Shown: positions 9,390-20,795 of the stretch, in pieces
Numbering within the stretch: position 1 is the stretch's first letter
How the letters are laid out: each line of letters begins with the position of its first letter
From: Deltaproteobacteria bacterium
GTDB taxonomy: Bacteria; Chloroflexota; Dehalococcoidia; Dehalococcoidales; BS750m-G39
DNA: 64,000 bases
Direction: 5' to 3'
NCBI GenBank assembly: GCA_030603275.1
Contig: JAUVYB010000002.1
Coordinates: 1 to 64,000 of the forward strand
The notes under the pieces: generated by a model
The model's input: only the letters and a program-made list of their open reading frames with translations
Told to the model about the DNA's origin: nothing
Database searches by the model: none
Made by a program: the position numbers and the translations under genes

Positions 9390-10295
9390 CTAGTCCGGGG
9401 CAAGGGGCAGACCCCTCATATGCCCCGACCGCTTAATCAGCTCTTTGACATATTCTATAGTTTTTGCCTTGGCCCCTATCCCGGCTATCTCTTTTACTGC
9501 CAGCTTTTTCTCAAGTCCCAGCAGGATAAGATCGAGCTTATCATAGGTGATGCCTAAAGCGAACTCGTCGGTGATGCCGGGGATAAGGTCGGGGCTGGGG
9601 GCTTTATCTATAATCTTTTGGGGAACGTTAAGAAACTCAGCCAGCTGTTTTACCTGCGTTTTGTACAGGGGTTGGAGGGGCATGATATCGGCGGCGCTAT
9701 CGCCGTATTTAACGAAAAAGCCGGTCAGCATTTCGGTCTTGTTGGCCGTGCCCAGCACCAGCCGGTTTTCATGCTCGGCGAAAGAATACAGTTCCACCAT
9801 CCGCAGCCGGTGCTTCATCCGGTAGTAGGCATTGGCCCGCCGGATAATCCCGGAACTGGTCCCTTCCAGACCGCTGAGTAAAGGTCTTTCCCCGGTGAGA
9901 GCGGTATAGAGCTTGTAGCTGGCCTTAATAGCCGGGCCGGCAATCTTCTGGTTGGCAAAAAAATTGCGCGGTATGTGGCGGTAGATGCCCATTTCTTCCA
10001 GAATGGGGGTGAGGTCAACCCTTTCCACCCTGACGCCCAGCGTTTCGGCCTGCTGGCGGGCATCTATCTCGCTCTGGGGGCTGCTGTCCCTTTCCGGCAT
10101 AATCAGCCCCAGCACCTTATCGGCGCCGAGGGCGGCCGTCGCCAGCGCCAGTACCACGCTGGAGTCCAGCCCGCCGCTTAAGCCGATGACGGCCCCTTCC
10201 CGGTTGAAATCAGCCAGGCTGGTCTTGATAAAGCTTTGCAGTTTCCGGCTGGCCGCCTCCGGGTCTATGCGGAGTTGTTCTACGGTTAATTTCAT
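9390..10295 (-). CDS. NAD(+) synthase family protein (NadE-like, paralogue 1)
   Basis: A 301-residue N-type ATP pyrophosphatase of the NAD synthase family, which amidates deamido-NAD with ammonia. The PP-loop is GLSGGLDSS, followed by LGLIMPERDSSPQ; TANKTEMLTGFFVKYGD and PLQPLYKTQVKQLA are the acceptor-site motifs. It differs from the second NadE (11182-11922) by an insertion around RNFFANQKIAGPAIKASY and a longer C-terminus. No glutaminase domain is fused. Start chosen at ATG 10295; ATG 10316 is also possible and would overlap the degV stop. A different amidated product cannot be excluded. Confidence 0.82.
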   Translation of the reverse strand: MKLTVEQLRIDPEAASRKLQSFIKTSLADFNREGAVIGLSGGLDSSVVLALATAALGADKVLGLIMPERDSSPQSEIDARQQAETLGVRVERVDLTPILEEMGIYRHIPRNFFANQKIAGPAIKASYKLYTALTGERPLLSGLEGTSSGIIRRANAYYRMKHRLRMVELYSFAEHENRLVLGTANKTEMLTGFFVKYGDSAADIMPLQPLYKTQVKQLAEFLNVPQKIIDKAPSPDLIPGITDEFALGITYDKLDLILLGLEKKLAVKEIAGIGAKAKTIEYVKELIKRSGHMRGLPLAPD

Positions 10296-10305
10296 TGTTT
10301 TACCA

Positions 10306-11178
10306 TTATTTGCCATTGGCGCGCCGCCAGTCCTCTTCGGTGTAGAAAGCCAGCCCCAGCACTCCCGGGCCGGTGTGGGCGCCGAACACCGGGCCCACCT
10401 CGACAACGTCAAGCTCGGTGCAGTCACAGCGGGCACGTACCTCCTGTTCCAGGGCCAGAGCTTCCTCAAGGACGCGGGAGTGGATAACGGCGCCGTGACG
10501 GATAGAACCGCCCCGGCCCACCCGTTTTTCCAGAAGGTTCAGTATATACTCTGCGCCTTTAGCCCGGCTTCTGGCTCTGGCCAGGGGCTTGACCTCGGCA
10601 TTCTCCATGGCTACAATCGGCTTGACGTTAAGCAGCGAGCCGACTAAAGCCTTGGCCGCCCCAATGCGGCCTCCCCGCCAGGCGTATTTAAGGGTATCAA
10701 CCATGGCAAAAATGCTGACGCCGGGGGCAAGCTGGCCGACTTTTGTCTTAATCTGGGTTAGACTCTCGCCGGCCGCGGCGGCCCGGGCGGCCGCCACCAC
10801 CAGCAGTCCCATCCCCATCGAAAGCCAGTCTACCACCTCAATCCGGGCTTTGGGGAATTTCTCTCTGGCGGCCAGCGCCGCGTTAAAGGTGCCGCTGAGC
10901 TTGGCTGAGGGGTGGATAGAGAAAATGGGGTGACCCGAAGAGCTGAGCTGGGAATAGACCTCGGCGAAATCGCTGACGGGGGGTTGGGAGGTGGTGGGGG
11001 GTCGGCTTGATTCCGCCAGCCTCCGGTAGAACTCCTCGTTGGTAATATCCACCCCCTCGGAGAAGACCTCGGTGCCGAAGGCAATCTTGATGGGCACGAC
11101 GCGGATATCGTGTTCGGCCAGTGTCTTGGGGAGGAGGTAGGCGGTGCTATCGGTAACGATTTTGACCTCAGGCTTCAA
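10306..11178 (-). CDS. DegV family fatty-acid-binding protein
   Basis: A 290-residue DegV/FakB-fold protein. Family motifs are VTDSTAYL near the N-terminus, TSQPPVSDF and the fatty-acid-head-group loop HPSAKLSGTFNAA. Characterised FakB proteins present a fatty acid to the kinase FakA for acyl-phosphate formation, the substrate for PlsY. No FakA is encoded in the window. The start is TTG with AAGGGG upstream. It is sandwiched between two NAD synthase genes on the same strand with gaps of a few bases. Confidence 0.88.
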   Translation of the reverse strand: MKPEVKIVTDSTAYLLPKTLAEHDIRVVPIKIAFGTEVFSEGVDITNEEFYRRLAESSRPPTTSQPPVSDFAEVYSQLSSSGHPIFSIHPSAKLSGTFNAALAAREKFPKARIEVVDWLSMGMGLLVVAAARAAAAGESLTQIKTKVGQLAPGVSIFAMVDTLKYAWRGGRIGAAKALVGSLLNVKPIVAMENAEVKPLARARSRAKGAEYILNLLEKRVGRGGSIRHGAVIHSRVLEEALALEQEVRARCDCTELDVVEVGPVFGAHTGPGVLGLAFYTEEDWRRANGK

Positions 11179-11181
11179 CCC

Positions 11182-11922
11182 TTAATCCCCTTCCAGCAGG
11201 TCGGCCACCGGCGGCGGCTGGCGCTTATGCTTGCTTAAGGCTATCATCGACTCAATCCTTTTTTTAAGTGCCCCTGAGGCTTCACCAGAAGCCAGATAAC
11301 GGTCAAGTTCGTCGTAACCCAGCCCGAGCTCCTCTTCATCGGTCTGACCCTCCCATAAGCCAGCTGAGGGGGGCTTGTTGATGATGGCCTGAGGGATGCC
11401 GAAAAATTGAGCCAGTTCTCTTACCTGCCCTTTGAGCAGGTTGCCCAGCGGGAGGATATCCACCCCTCCGTCGCCGTACTTGGTGAAGTAGCCGATTGAA
11501 AGCTCGTCCCGGTTGCTTGAGCCGACCACCAGATAGTTAAGCCGGTTGGCGAAATAATAAAGGGTGAGCATTCTCAATCTGGCTTTGAGGTTGGCTTGAG
11601 CCAGGCGGCTGACCTCGGCGGCTGCCCTGTCGTCGGGCAGTGCCTTGAGCATGGTGTCATAAGTGTCGTCAAGAGTCACCATCTTGACCGGGATAGAGAA
11701 CTGGTCAGCCACCATCCGGGCATGCTCAACATCCTCATCGCTGCTGTGGCAGGGTAAAATCAGTGCCAGCATGTCCTGGGGGAAGGCGTGGTGACAGAGA
11801 GCCGCCGCTACCGAGGAGTCCAGCCCGCCGCTTAAGCCCACCACCACCCCTTTGCTCCCGGCCGCCGCTACCCTTTCTCTTATCCAGGAGACCAGTTTCT
11901 CAGTTATCTGCTGCCAGTTCAT
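11182..11922 (-). CDS. nadE: Ammonia-dependent NAD(+) synthase
   Basis: A 246-residue NadE converting nicotinate adenine dinucleotide, ammonia and ATP to NAD. Visible are the PP-loop GLSGGLDSS, the LPCHSSDEDVEHA segment, VVGSSNRDELSIGYFTKYGDGG, PLGNLLKGQVREL and PSAGLWEGQTDEEELG, the usual nicotinate-site and lid motifs. The length is that of the short ammonia-dependent form. It is the first gene of the nadE-degV-nadE-like run and is divergent from the amidohydrolase at 11994. Confidence 0.93.
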   Translation of the reverse strand: MNWQQITEKLVSWIRERVAAAGSKGVVVGLSGGLDSSVAAALCHHAFPQDMLALILPCHSSDEDVEHARMVADQFSIPVKMVTLDDTYDTMLKALPDDRAAAEVSRLAQANLKARLRMLTLYYFANRLNYLVVGSSNRDELSIGYFTKYGDGGVDILPLGNLLKGQVRELAQFFGIPQAIINKPPSAGLWEGQTDEEELGLGYDELDRYLASGEASGALKKRIESMIALSKHKRQPPPVADLLEGD

Positions 11923-11932
11923 CGCTATCCGG

Positions 11933-11962
11933 TTGTTGCCTTGAGGTTGCCAGTAGTATACT
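11933..11962 (+). promoter_or_regulatory. Predicted promoter of the amidohydrolase gene
   Basis: TTGTTG, an 18-base spacer and TATACT lie 32 bases upstream of the amidohydrolase ATG, in the 71-base divergent gap with nadE. Confidence 0.5.
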
Positions 11963-11993
11963 ACTCTTTAGCTATCCGGTCAAAGGATTTAAA

Positions 11994-13538
11994 ATGTCAG
12001 CCGACATTATTCTGACTAATGCCAATGTAATAACCATGAACCCGGCTAATCCCACAGCTACGCTGGTGGCAATTAAGGGTAATAAGATATTGCTGGTTGG
12101 CGGTAGCGACCGGCTGGGGGAGGCGAGGGGAGCAAAGACTAAAATAATCGACTGCCGGGGCAAGACCGTAGTTCCCGGCTTCAACGACGCCCACTGCCAT
12201 ATCTTTGCCTTCATCAGAAAGCTGGGCAGTATCGACCTCAGCCCGCTGGCGGTCAGCTCTATCGCCGACATAAAGGCGGCTGTCCTTAAGCGCGCCCGTA
12301 GTATTCCAGCAGGTAACTGGGTCACCGGTACCGACTATAACGAGTTCTATCTGGCGGAGAAGCGGCACCCCAACCGCCGCGATTTGGACGAGGCGGCGCC
12401 GGAGCACCCGCTGGTGCTGGCCCACCGCTCGCTGCACGCCTGTGTGCTTAACAGCCTGGCGCTGTCAATGGCGGGTATTACCAGAGAGACGCCGGAGCCG
12501 CCGGGGGCGGTTATCGATAGGGAGCTCGACAGCGGGGAGCCCAGCGGGCTGCTTTTTGAGATGGTGAGCTATATCCGGCAGCAGGTGCTGCCGCCTCTAT
12601 CCGATGAGGAGCTGGCTGAGGGCATGGCCCTGGCCAACCGGCACTACCTGTCTATGGGCATAACCTCGCTGCAGGAGGCTTCGGCTAATAACGATTACTC
12701 CCGCTGGCAGACATTACAGAGGTTTAAAGATAGCAGCGAACTAAAGAGCCGGGTATCGATGATGTCTGGTTTTGACGCTTTACCCCAATTTCAAGAAAGA
12801 GGTCTGGCGTTTGGCTCGGGCGACGAGCAGCTGCGGCTGGGTGGGGTAAAGATAATTCTAACTGAGACCAGGGGACGGCTGCAGCCGCCGCAGGAGGAAT
12901 TAAACCAGCAGGCATTAGAAAGCCACCGGGCGGGCTTTCAGCTGGCTATCCACTGCGTTGAGCCGGGCACGGTGGCGGCGGCTATCACGGCTTTGGAGTA
13001 TATCGCAGGCAAGTCGTCTGTGGCGGGGCGGCGGCACCGCCTGGAGCATTGCTCCGAGTGCCCCCCTCAATTACTGGAGCGGCTAAAGAAACTGGAAGCT
13101 ATGGTGGTCACCCAGCCGCCGTTTCTCTACTACAGCGGGGAGAGATACCTGGCGACCATTCCCACCGAACGGCAGCGGTGGCTATACCGGATTAAGTCTT
13201 TCCTGGATAGCGGCCTAACAGTTGCCGGCAGCTCGGATGCGCCGGTGGCCCCGGATAATCCATTGATGGGAATATACGCCGCCGTCACCCGGCGGGCGGA
13301 ATCGGGGCAGGAATTGTTACCGCAGGAAGCCATTTCACCGCAGCAGGCGCTGGCGATGTATACGACTAATGCCGCTTACGCTTCGTTCGAGGAGGATATA
13401 AAGGGCGCTATCGCTCCCGGTAAGCTGGCCGATATGGCGGTCTTGAGTGACGACCCCTTAAAATCGCCGCCGGAGCTGATTAAAGATATCCGGGTGGAGA
13501 TGACTATCATCGACGGCAGGGTTGCCTGGCAGGATTGA
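11994..13538 (+). CDS. YtcJ-like metal-dependent amidohydrolase
   Basis: A 514-residue amidohydrolase-3 (imidazolonepropionase/YtcJ-like) enzyme. Metal ligands are in DAHCHIF, then LAIHCVEP, HRLEHC and SSDAPVAPDNP, with C-terminal GAIAPGKLADMAVL closing the small beta domain. Family members hydrolyse amides or cyclic ureides; the substrate here is unknown. The open frame extends upstream to 11763 over nadE, but ATG 11994 has AAAGGA upstream and begins the conserved composite domain ADIILTNANVITM. It is monocistronic and followed by a family A repeat. Confidence 0.87.
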   Translation: MSADIILTNANVITMNPANPTATLVAIKGNKILLVGGSDRLGEARGAKTKIIDCRGKTVVPGFNDAHCHIFAFIRKLGSIDLSPLAVSSIADIKAAVLKRARSIPAGNWVTGTDYNEFYLAEKRHPNRRDLDEAAPEHPLVLAHRSLHACVLNSLALSMAGITRETPEPPGAVIDRELDSGEPSGLLFEMVSYIRQQVLPPLSDEELAEGMALANRHYLSMGITSLQEASANNDYSRWQTLQRFKDSSELKSRVSMMSGFDALPQFQERGLAFGSGDEQLRLGGVKIILTETRGRLQPPQEELNQQALESHRAGFQLAIHCVEPGTVAAAITALEYIAGKSSVAGRRHRLEHCSECPPQLLERLKKLEAMVVTQPPFLYYSGERYLATIPTERQRWLYRIKSFLDSGLTVAGSSDAPVAPDNPLMGIYAAVTRRAESGQELLPQEAISPQQALAMYTTNAAYASFEEDIKGAIAPGKLADMAVLSDDPLKSPPELIKDIRVEMTIIDGRVAWQD

Positions 13539-13611
13539 CTTGCCGTTTAAGATAAAAGTAAACTTGGCTTAGCTGAGAAAAACGAGGTGGTAAAGAGGTT
13601 AAACAGGGTGA

Positions 13612-13700
13612 GGGGGTGTCTAAGAGGGGCGAAGCCCCTCTTTTCAAACAATCCTCCCCCTCTCCGAGAGTGGAGAGGGGGATTAAGGGGGTGAGGTTGA
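13612..13700 (+). repeat. Family A double-hairpin repeat, copy 1
   Basis: The element has two stem-loops and a tail. Hairpin 1 is AAGAGGGGCGAAGCCCCTCTT. Hairpin 2 is CCCCCTCTCC paired with GGAGAGGGGG around a six-base loop. The tail is ATTAAGGGGGTGAGGTT. It ends 25 bases before the start of the next gene. Confidence 0.9.
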
Positions 13701-13725
13701 AAAACAATCTCACAAATAAACTCTG

Positions 13726-16622
<2,897 letters not shown>

Positions 16623-16633
16623 AAGGAGATAAA

Positions 16634-17839
16634 ATGCCAAGCAGCTTTAGCAGTTCGCCAGCCTATATGCTTACTTCAGAATCGGTTACCGAGGGGCACC
16701 CCGATAAGCTCTGTGACCAGATATCGGACGCCATCCTCGACACTATCCTGGCCAAAGACCCCTACGCCCGGGTGGCCTGCGAGACGGCGGTAACCAACGG
16801 CCTGGTAATGGTGCTGGGTGAGATTACCACCGACTGCTATGTTGAAATCCCCGGAGTGGTGCGGGAGGTTATCCGCGACGCCGGCTATAGCTACCCCGAA
16901 TACGGCTTTGACTATCAGTCCTGCGGGGTGATGGTATCTATCAAGGAGCAGTCCTCCGACATCGCCCTGGGGGTGGATAAATCGCGGGAAGCCAGGGCGG
17001 CTTCAGGCAACGAACTGGATAAGATAGGCGCCGGTGACCAGGGGATGATGGTCGGCTTTGCCTGTAATGAAACCCCCGAGCTTATGCCCCTGCCTATCTC
17101 CCTGGCCCATAAGCTCTGCCGGCGCCTGGCCCAGGTGAGGAAGGACGGCACCCTTCCCTACCTCCGCCCCGACGGCAAATCGCAGGTAACCGTTGAATAC
17201 AGCAATGGCACCCCCCGGCGCATAGACAGCATCGTGATAGGAGCCCAGCACAACCCTGATGTCAGCCAGCCTAAAATTGAACAGGACATCACTGGGCAGG
17301 TAATCAAAGCTGTCATCCCGGCTTCTTTCATAGATGACAGGACCAAATTCTATGTTAATGCCACCGGGCGCTTCGTGATGGGCGGGCCGGTATCCGATAC
17401 CGGCTTTACCGGCCGCAAGCTGCTGGTCGATACCTACGGCAGCGTGGCCCGCCATGGCGGTGGCGCCTTTTCGGGCAAAGACCCGACCAAGGTCGACCGC
17501 TCGGCGGCTTACATGGCCCGCTATATAGCCAAGAATATCGTCGCCGCCGGTCTGGCCGAGCGGCTGGAAATCCAGATTTCGTATTCTATCGGCGTTGCCC
17601 GCCCGCTATCTATTTCGGTGGAGACCTTCGGCACCGGCAAGGTTGATTACAAGGTCTTGCTCGGGCTGATAGATAAGCACTTCGACCTCAGGCCGGAGGC
17701 TATAATCCGCCACTTCGACCTCCGCCGCCCCATCTACCGGCAGACCGCCTGCTACGGCCACTTCGGCCGCGACGACCTGAATCTGCCCTGGGAAAAGACC
17801 GATAAGGCGGAGGTGTTAAAGAGAGAGGTGGGGAAGTAA
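16634..17839 (+). CDS. metK: S-adenosylmethionine synthetase
   Basis: Makes S-adenosylmethionine from methionine and ATP. The 401 residues include [22 protein letters not shown] (ATP/metal site), [12 protein letters not shown], and [19 protein letters not shown], all intact. An AGAAGGAGAT ribosome site overlaps the ahcY stop, 11 bases before the ATG. With ahcY it forms the SAM-making and SAH-clearing pair. It is followed immediately by family A copy 3, whose hairpin could act as a terminator. Confidence 0.97.
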   Translation: MPSSFSSSPAYMLTSESVTEGHPDKLCDQISDAILDTILAKDPYARVACETAVTNGLVMVLGEITTDCYVEIPGVVREVIRDAGYSYPEYGFDYQSCGVMVSIKEQSSDIALGVDKSREARAASGNELDKIGAGDQGMMVGFACNETPELMPLPISLAHKLCRRLAQVRKDGTLPYLRPDGKSQVTVEYSNGTPRRIDSIVIGAQHNPDVSQPKIEQDITGQVIKAVIPASFIDDRTKFYVNATGRFVMGGPVSDTGFTGRKLLVDTYGSVARHGGGAFSGKDPTKVDRSAAYMARYIAKNIVAAGLAERLEIQISYSIGVARPLSISVETFGTGKVDYKVLLGLIDKHFDLRPEAIIRHFDLRRPIYRQTACYGHFGRDDLNLPWEKTDKAEVLKREVGK

Positions 17840-17840
17840 A

Positions 17841-17929
17841 GGGGTGTTTAAGAGGGGCTCCGCCCCTCTTCTAAAGAATAATTTCCCCTTCCCCTTGTTA
17901 AGGGGAAGGGGATAAAGGGGATGGGGTTA
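17841..17929 (+). repeat. Family A double-hairpin repeat, copy 3
   Basis: The element lies between convergent metK and the C_GCAxxG_C_C gene. Hairpin 1 is AAGAGGGGCTCCGCCCCTCTT. Hairpin 2 has changed on both arms to CCCCTTCCCCTT/AAGGGGAAGGGG, keeping full pairing. The tail reads ATAAAGGGGATGGGGTT. Confidence 0.9.
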
Positions 17930-17939
17930 CCTAAATTAC

Positions 17940-18449
17940 CTAAAGCAGTCCCTCTTCCTCTATAAGCTCCGCCATCCATTTAGCGGCTTTGCCTACCACC
18001 ACTGGGCAGCCTTTATCATCATGGCCGCCGATAGCTTCAAATTTCTTGAACTCGTCCGGGTCAATGATGTAGTAGGGCCGTCCCAGGGTTTTGGTCTGGA
18101 TATTGCGGCAGATAACAGAGCCGTATTCCTGGATGTATTTCTCGCGGAACTTCCTCATCAGTTTAAAGGCTCGGGAATCGGGAGCAATACTCTCAAAGTC
18201 GTCAAATTTGTCCCTCTCCCTGCCTAACAGGGAGCTCAGAACCATGATAGCCCCTACATAAGCCCCGCAACTGCCGTCAATAGTCCCACAGCCCCCGCCG
18301 GCCAGGCCGGTGGATGCCTTGAAAATATCATCGTTCCTGATGTCAAGGGCATCCTGGAGCGCGGCTACGCAGCACTGGCTGCAGCCCATGTATTTCTTTT
18401 CGTATTCCTTGCCCAGTTCATAAGCCCTCTCAGCAACATTCTTTGCCAT
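17940..18449 (-). CDS. C_GCAxxG_C_C family redox-active protein
   Basis: A 169-residue member of the family named for the spaced motif C-x-GCAxxG-x-C-x-C. Here MGCSQCCVAALQDAL is followed by GGGCGTIDGSCGAYVGAI, giving clustered cysteines suited to metal or disulfide chemistry. Homologues are common in strict anaerobes and their function is unresolved. I chose the ATG at 18449, preceded by GGGGAG. The longer open frame to 18548 adds 33 residues lacking family character. It is monocistronic. Confidence 0.82.
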   Translation of the reverse strand: MAKNVAERAYELGKEYEKKYMGCSQCCVAALQDALDIRNDDIFKASTGLAGGGCGTIDGSCGAYVGAIMVLSSLLGRERDKFDDFESIAPDSRAFKLMRKFREKYIQEYGSVICRNIQTKTLGRPYYIIDPDEFKKFEAIGGHDDKGCPVVVGKAAKWMAELIEEEGLL

Positions 18450-18630
18450 TATAATCTCCCCTTTCCAACTAACTCCTGCGGTAAGACCCATTATAGAAAC
18501 TCCAGAAGGTAGCGTCAAGGCAATGCGCTCATTGGGGAAAAAGTTCAAGTGCGGGCGGTGGTTTTTCGTGCTAGAATGGGGGTCAAAAGAGGGGGGAGTT
18601 TTAGAGGGACGGAGCCCAAAGATGCATTAC

Positions 18631-18715
18631 GGGGTGTTTAAGAGGGGCCAAGCCCCTCTTCTAAGAAATAATTCCCCCTCCCTTATCTAAGGGAGGGGGA
18701 TACAGGGGGAGGGTT
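18631..18715 (+). repeat. Family A double-hairpin repeat, copy 4
   Basis: Hairpin 1 is AAGAGGGGCCAAGCCCCTCTT. Hairpin 2 is CCCCCTCCCTTA paired with TAAGGGAGGGGG. The tail GGGGGAGGG lies seven bases before the first codons of the phosphohexomutase. A decayed partial copy (GGGGGGAGTTTTAGAGGGACGG) precedes it at about 18590-18617. Confidence 0.88.
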
Positions 18716-18720
18716 CCCAA

Positions 18721-20145
18721 ATAAAAAATCCTATAAAGTTCGGCACCGACGGCTGGCGGGGCATTATCGGCCAGGACTTTACCCTGGATAATGTGCGCGC
18801 CTGCGCCAAAGGTGTGGCCGACTACCTGATAGGGGTGGGGCTGGCCGATAGAGGGCTGATAATCGGCTACGACACCCGCCTTGCCTCGGAGGACTTCGCC
18901 GCCGCCGCTGCCGAGGTCGCCGCTGCCAGTGGTATAAAGGTCTACCTCTGTCCCAAGGCTACCCCCACGCCGGTGGTCAGCTACGGCGTTGTGAGTAAGG
19001 GAGTGGGTGGGGCTATCGTCATAACCGCCAGCCATAACACGGCGATGTGGAACGGCTTTAAGTTCAAGACTGGAGAGGGCGCCAGCGCCTCAACCGAGGT
19101 TACTACCGAGATAGAAAGGCTTATCGCCCGCGCCCTGACCACGGGAGAGGTAGAGCAAGCGCCGTTGTACAGAGCCTTAGAACAGGGGATGGTAGAGTAC
19201 CTCGACCTTGCCCCCGTATATGCCCACCATCTGGACAGGCTCACCGACCTGGAGCGGCTGCGCCAGGCCAGGCTCAAGGTAGTTACCGACCCCATGTACG
19301 GGGCCGGTATTGGCTACTTTAACCGGCTCCTGGGCGGGGAACATCTCCAGCTTATCGAGATAAACGGCGAACGCGACCCTCAATTCGCCGGCATACAGCC
19401 CGAGCCGATTGCGGCTAACCTGGCCAAGCTATCGGCAACCGTCAGGGAGCAAAAGGCGGACGTTGGCCTGGCTACCGACGGCGATGCCGACCGCATCGGC
19501 ATCATCGACGAGAATGGGCAGTTCCTCACCCAGCTCCAGGTCTTTGCCCTGCTCTGCCTCTACCTGCTTGAGATTCGGGGGCAGCGGGGGGCTTTAGTCA
19601 GGACGCTCACCAGCACCACCATGATTGACCGCCTGGGCGAAATATATAAGCTGCCCGTTTATGAGACGCCGGTGGGCTTTAAATACGTCGCACCCGTAAT
19701 GATGGCCGAAAAAGCCCTCATCGGGGGGGAGGAGAGCGGGGGCTACGGCTTCCGCGGGCATATGCCGGAGCGGGACGGCATACTGGCCGGTATCTATTTC
19801 CTGGACTTTATGCGCCAGACCGGCAAGACGCCTTCGCAGCTGCTGGACTACCTCTACAGCCAGGTCGGCCCTCACTACTACCAGCGCCGGGATTTAAGCT
19901 TCCCCGAAGACCAGCGCCAGACGATAATCAAGCGCATCAGCGGTAATTTGCCCCAATCTATTGGTGGGGTTAGGGTGGTAAAGGTAAACACTACCGACGG
20001 CTTTCACCTTACCCTGGCCGATACCAGCTGGCTGCTCATCAGGTTCTCCGGCACCGAGCCGGTGCTCCGTATCTATGCCGAAAGCGACAGCCTGAAAAGG
20101 GTGGAAAAGCTGCTGGAACTGGGCCGGGGGCTGGCCGGGGTCTGA
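18721..20145 (+). CDS. Phosphoglucomutase/phosphomannomutase family protein
   Basis: An alpha-D-phosphohexomutase of about 474 residues interconverting hexose 1- and 6-phosphates. It has the domain-I start NPIKFGTDGWRGIIGQDFT, the phosphoserine loop ITASHNTAMWNG, the metal loop TDGDADRIG, the sugar-binding GGEESGGYGF and the phosphate-binding RFSGTEPVLRI. The conserved N-terminus extends upstream of the first ATG/GTG/TTG in frame (GTG 18793). No canonical start codon exists between the in-frame stop at 18688 and 18793. The best candidate is AUA at 18721, seven bases after the GGGGGAGGG supplied by family A copy 4. A start at 18793 would remove conserved core sequence. Confidence 0.85.
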   Translation: MKNPIKFGTDGWRGIIGQDFTLDNVRACAKGVADYLIGVGLADRGLIIGYDTRLASEDFAAAAAEVAAASGIKVYLCPKATPTPVVSYGVVSKGVGGAIVITASHNTAMWNGFKFKTGEGASASTEVTTEIERLIARALTTGEVEQAPLYRALEQGMVEYLDLAPVYAHHLDRLTDLERLRQARLKVVTDPMYGAGIGYFNRLLGGEHLQLIEINGERDPQFAGIQPEPIAANLAKLSATVREQKADVGLATDGDADRIGIIDENGQFLTQLQVFALLCLYLLEIRGQRGALVRTLTSTTMIDRLGEIYKLPVYETPVGFKYVAPVMMAEKALIGGEESGGYGFRGHMPERDGILAGIYFLDFMRQTGKTPSQLLDYLYSQVGPHYYQRRDLSFPEDQRQTIIKRISGNLPQSIGGVRVVKVNTTDGFHLTLADTSWLLIRFSGTEPVLRIYAESDSLKRVEKLLELGRGLAGV

Positions 20146-20156
20146 TTTAACGCTGC

Positions 20157-20795
20157 TTACTTGAAGCAGAGGGCGCCGGTGGGGCAGGCGGCTACGCAAT
20201 CACCGCAGTTCTGGCATTCTGACTGGCCGATGGGCTGGTCGCCAAAGGTGGTCATTCTGCGGTTAAAGCCGCGGTGGGCGAAACCGAGGGCGCCGATGCC
20301 CAGACGCTGGCGGCAGACCTGGATACACTGGCCGCAGAGGACACACTTGTTGGGGTCGTAGGTAAACAGCGGGCTGCTGGAGTCCACCGGCAGGTGGCGT
20401 AAAATCTTCTTAAAACGTCTTGTTTTAAGCTTGACCTTGAGATGGGCGGCTATCTTTTGCAGCTCGCAGGCGCCGCTCTTGGCACAGCTGGCGCAGTCCA
20501 CCTCGTTGCTGGCCAGAAGCAGCTCAATGGCGGTGCGCGCCAGCCTCAGAGCCGCTTGACCTTTAGTGTTTACCACCATGCCTGCTTCTACCGTTTCGGT
20601 GCAGGCGGTGACCGGCCGGCTCTTGCCCTCTATTTCCACCCAGCACAGTCGGCAGGAGGCATCCGGCGCTGAATTATCATGCCGGGCGCAGAGGTGGGGT
20701 ATATAAATATCATTGTCCAGCGCTGCCCAGAGGACTTTCTCTCCTACAGGGGCTTTTATTTCCTTGCCGTCAATGGTTAAAGATACCGTTTTCAT
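20157..20795 (-). CDS. (2Fe-2S)/(4Fe-4S) electron-transfer subunit, NuoG N-terminal-like
   Basis: A 212-residue iron-sulfur protein like the N-terminus of NuoG, HoxU or HndD. It has a plant-type [2Fe-2S] domain (HLCARH, ASCRLC, TACTETV), a His/Cys cluster segment (LLLASNEVDCASCAKSGAC) and two C-terminal [4Fe-4S] motifs (CVLCGQCIQVC and CQNCGDCVAACP). It should carry electrons from the NuoF-like flavoprotein to a partner such as a dehydrogenase or hydrogenase. The ATG overlaps the stop of the NuoF-like gene in an ATGA. No molybdopterin or H-cluster domain is attached. Confidence 0.9.
   Translation of the reverse strand: MKTVSLTIDGKEIKAPVGEKVLWAALDNDIYIPHLCARHDNSAPDASCRLCWVEIEGKSRPVTACTETVEAGMVVNTKGQAALRLARTAIELLLASNEVDCASCAKSGACELQKIAAHLKVKLKTRRFKKILRHLPVDSSSPLFTYDPNKCVLCGQCIQVCRQRLGIGALGFAHRGFNRRMTTFGDQPIGQSECQNCGDCVAACPTGALCFK

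Noticed and set aside
11763-11993. Upstream extension of the amidohydrolase
   Set aside because: Overlaps conserved nadE sequence on the other strand and is Pro/Arg/Ser-rich without homology; ATG 11994 begins the family domain.
17841-17929. Family A hairpins as plain intrinsic terminators
   Set aside because: The stems are not followed by a U-run, and copies also sit directly before gene starts in the sense direction, where a terminator would block expression. Some terminating effect remains possible.
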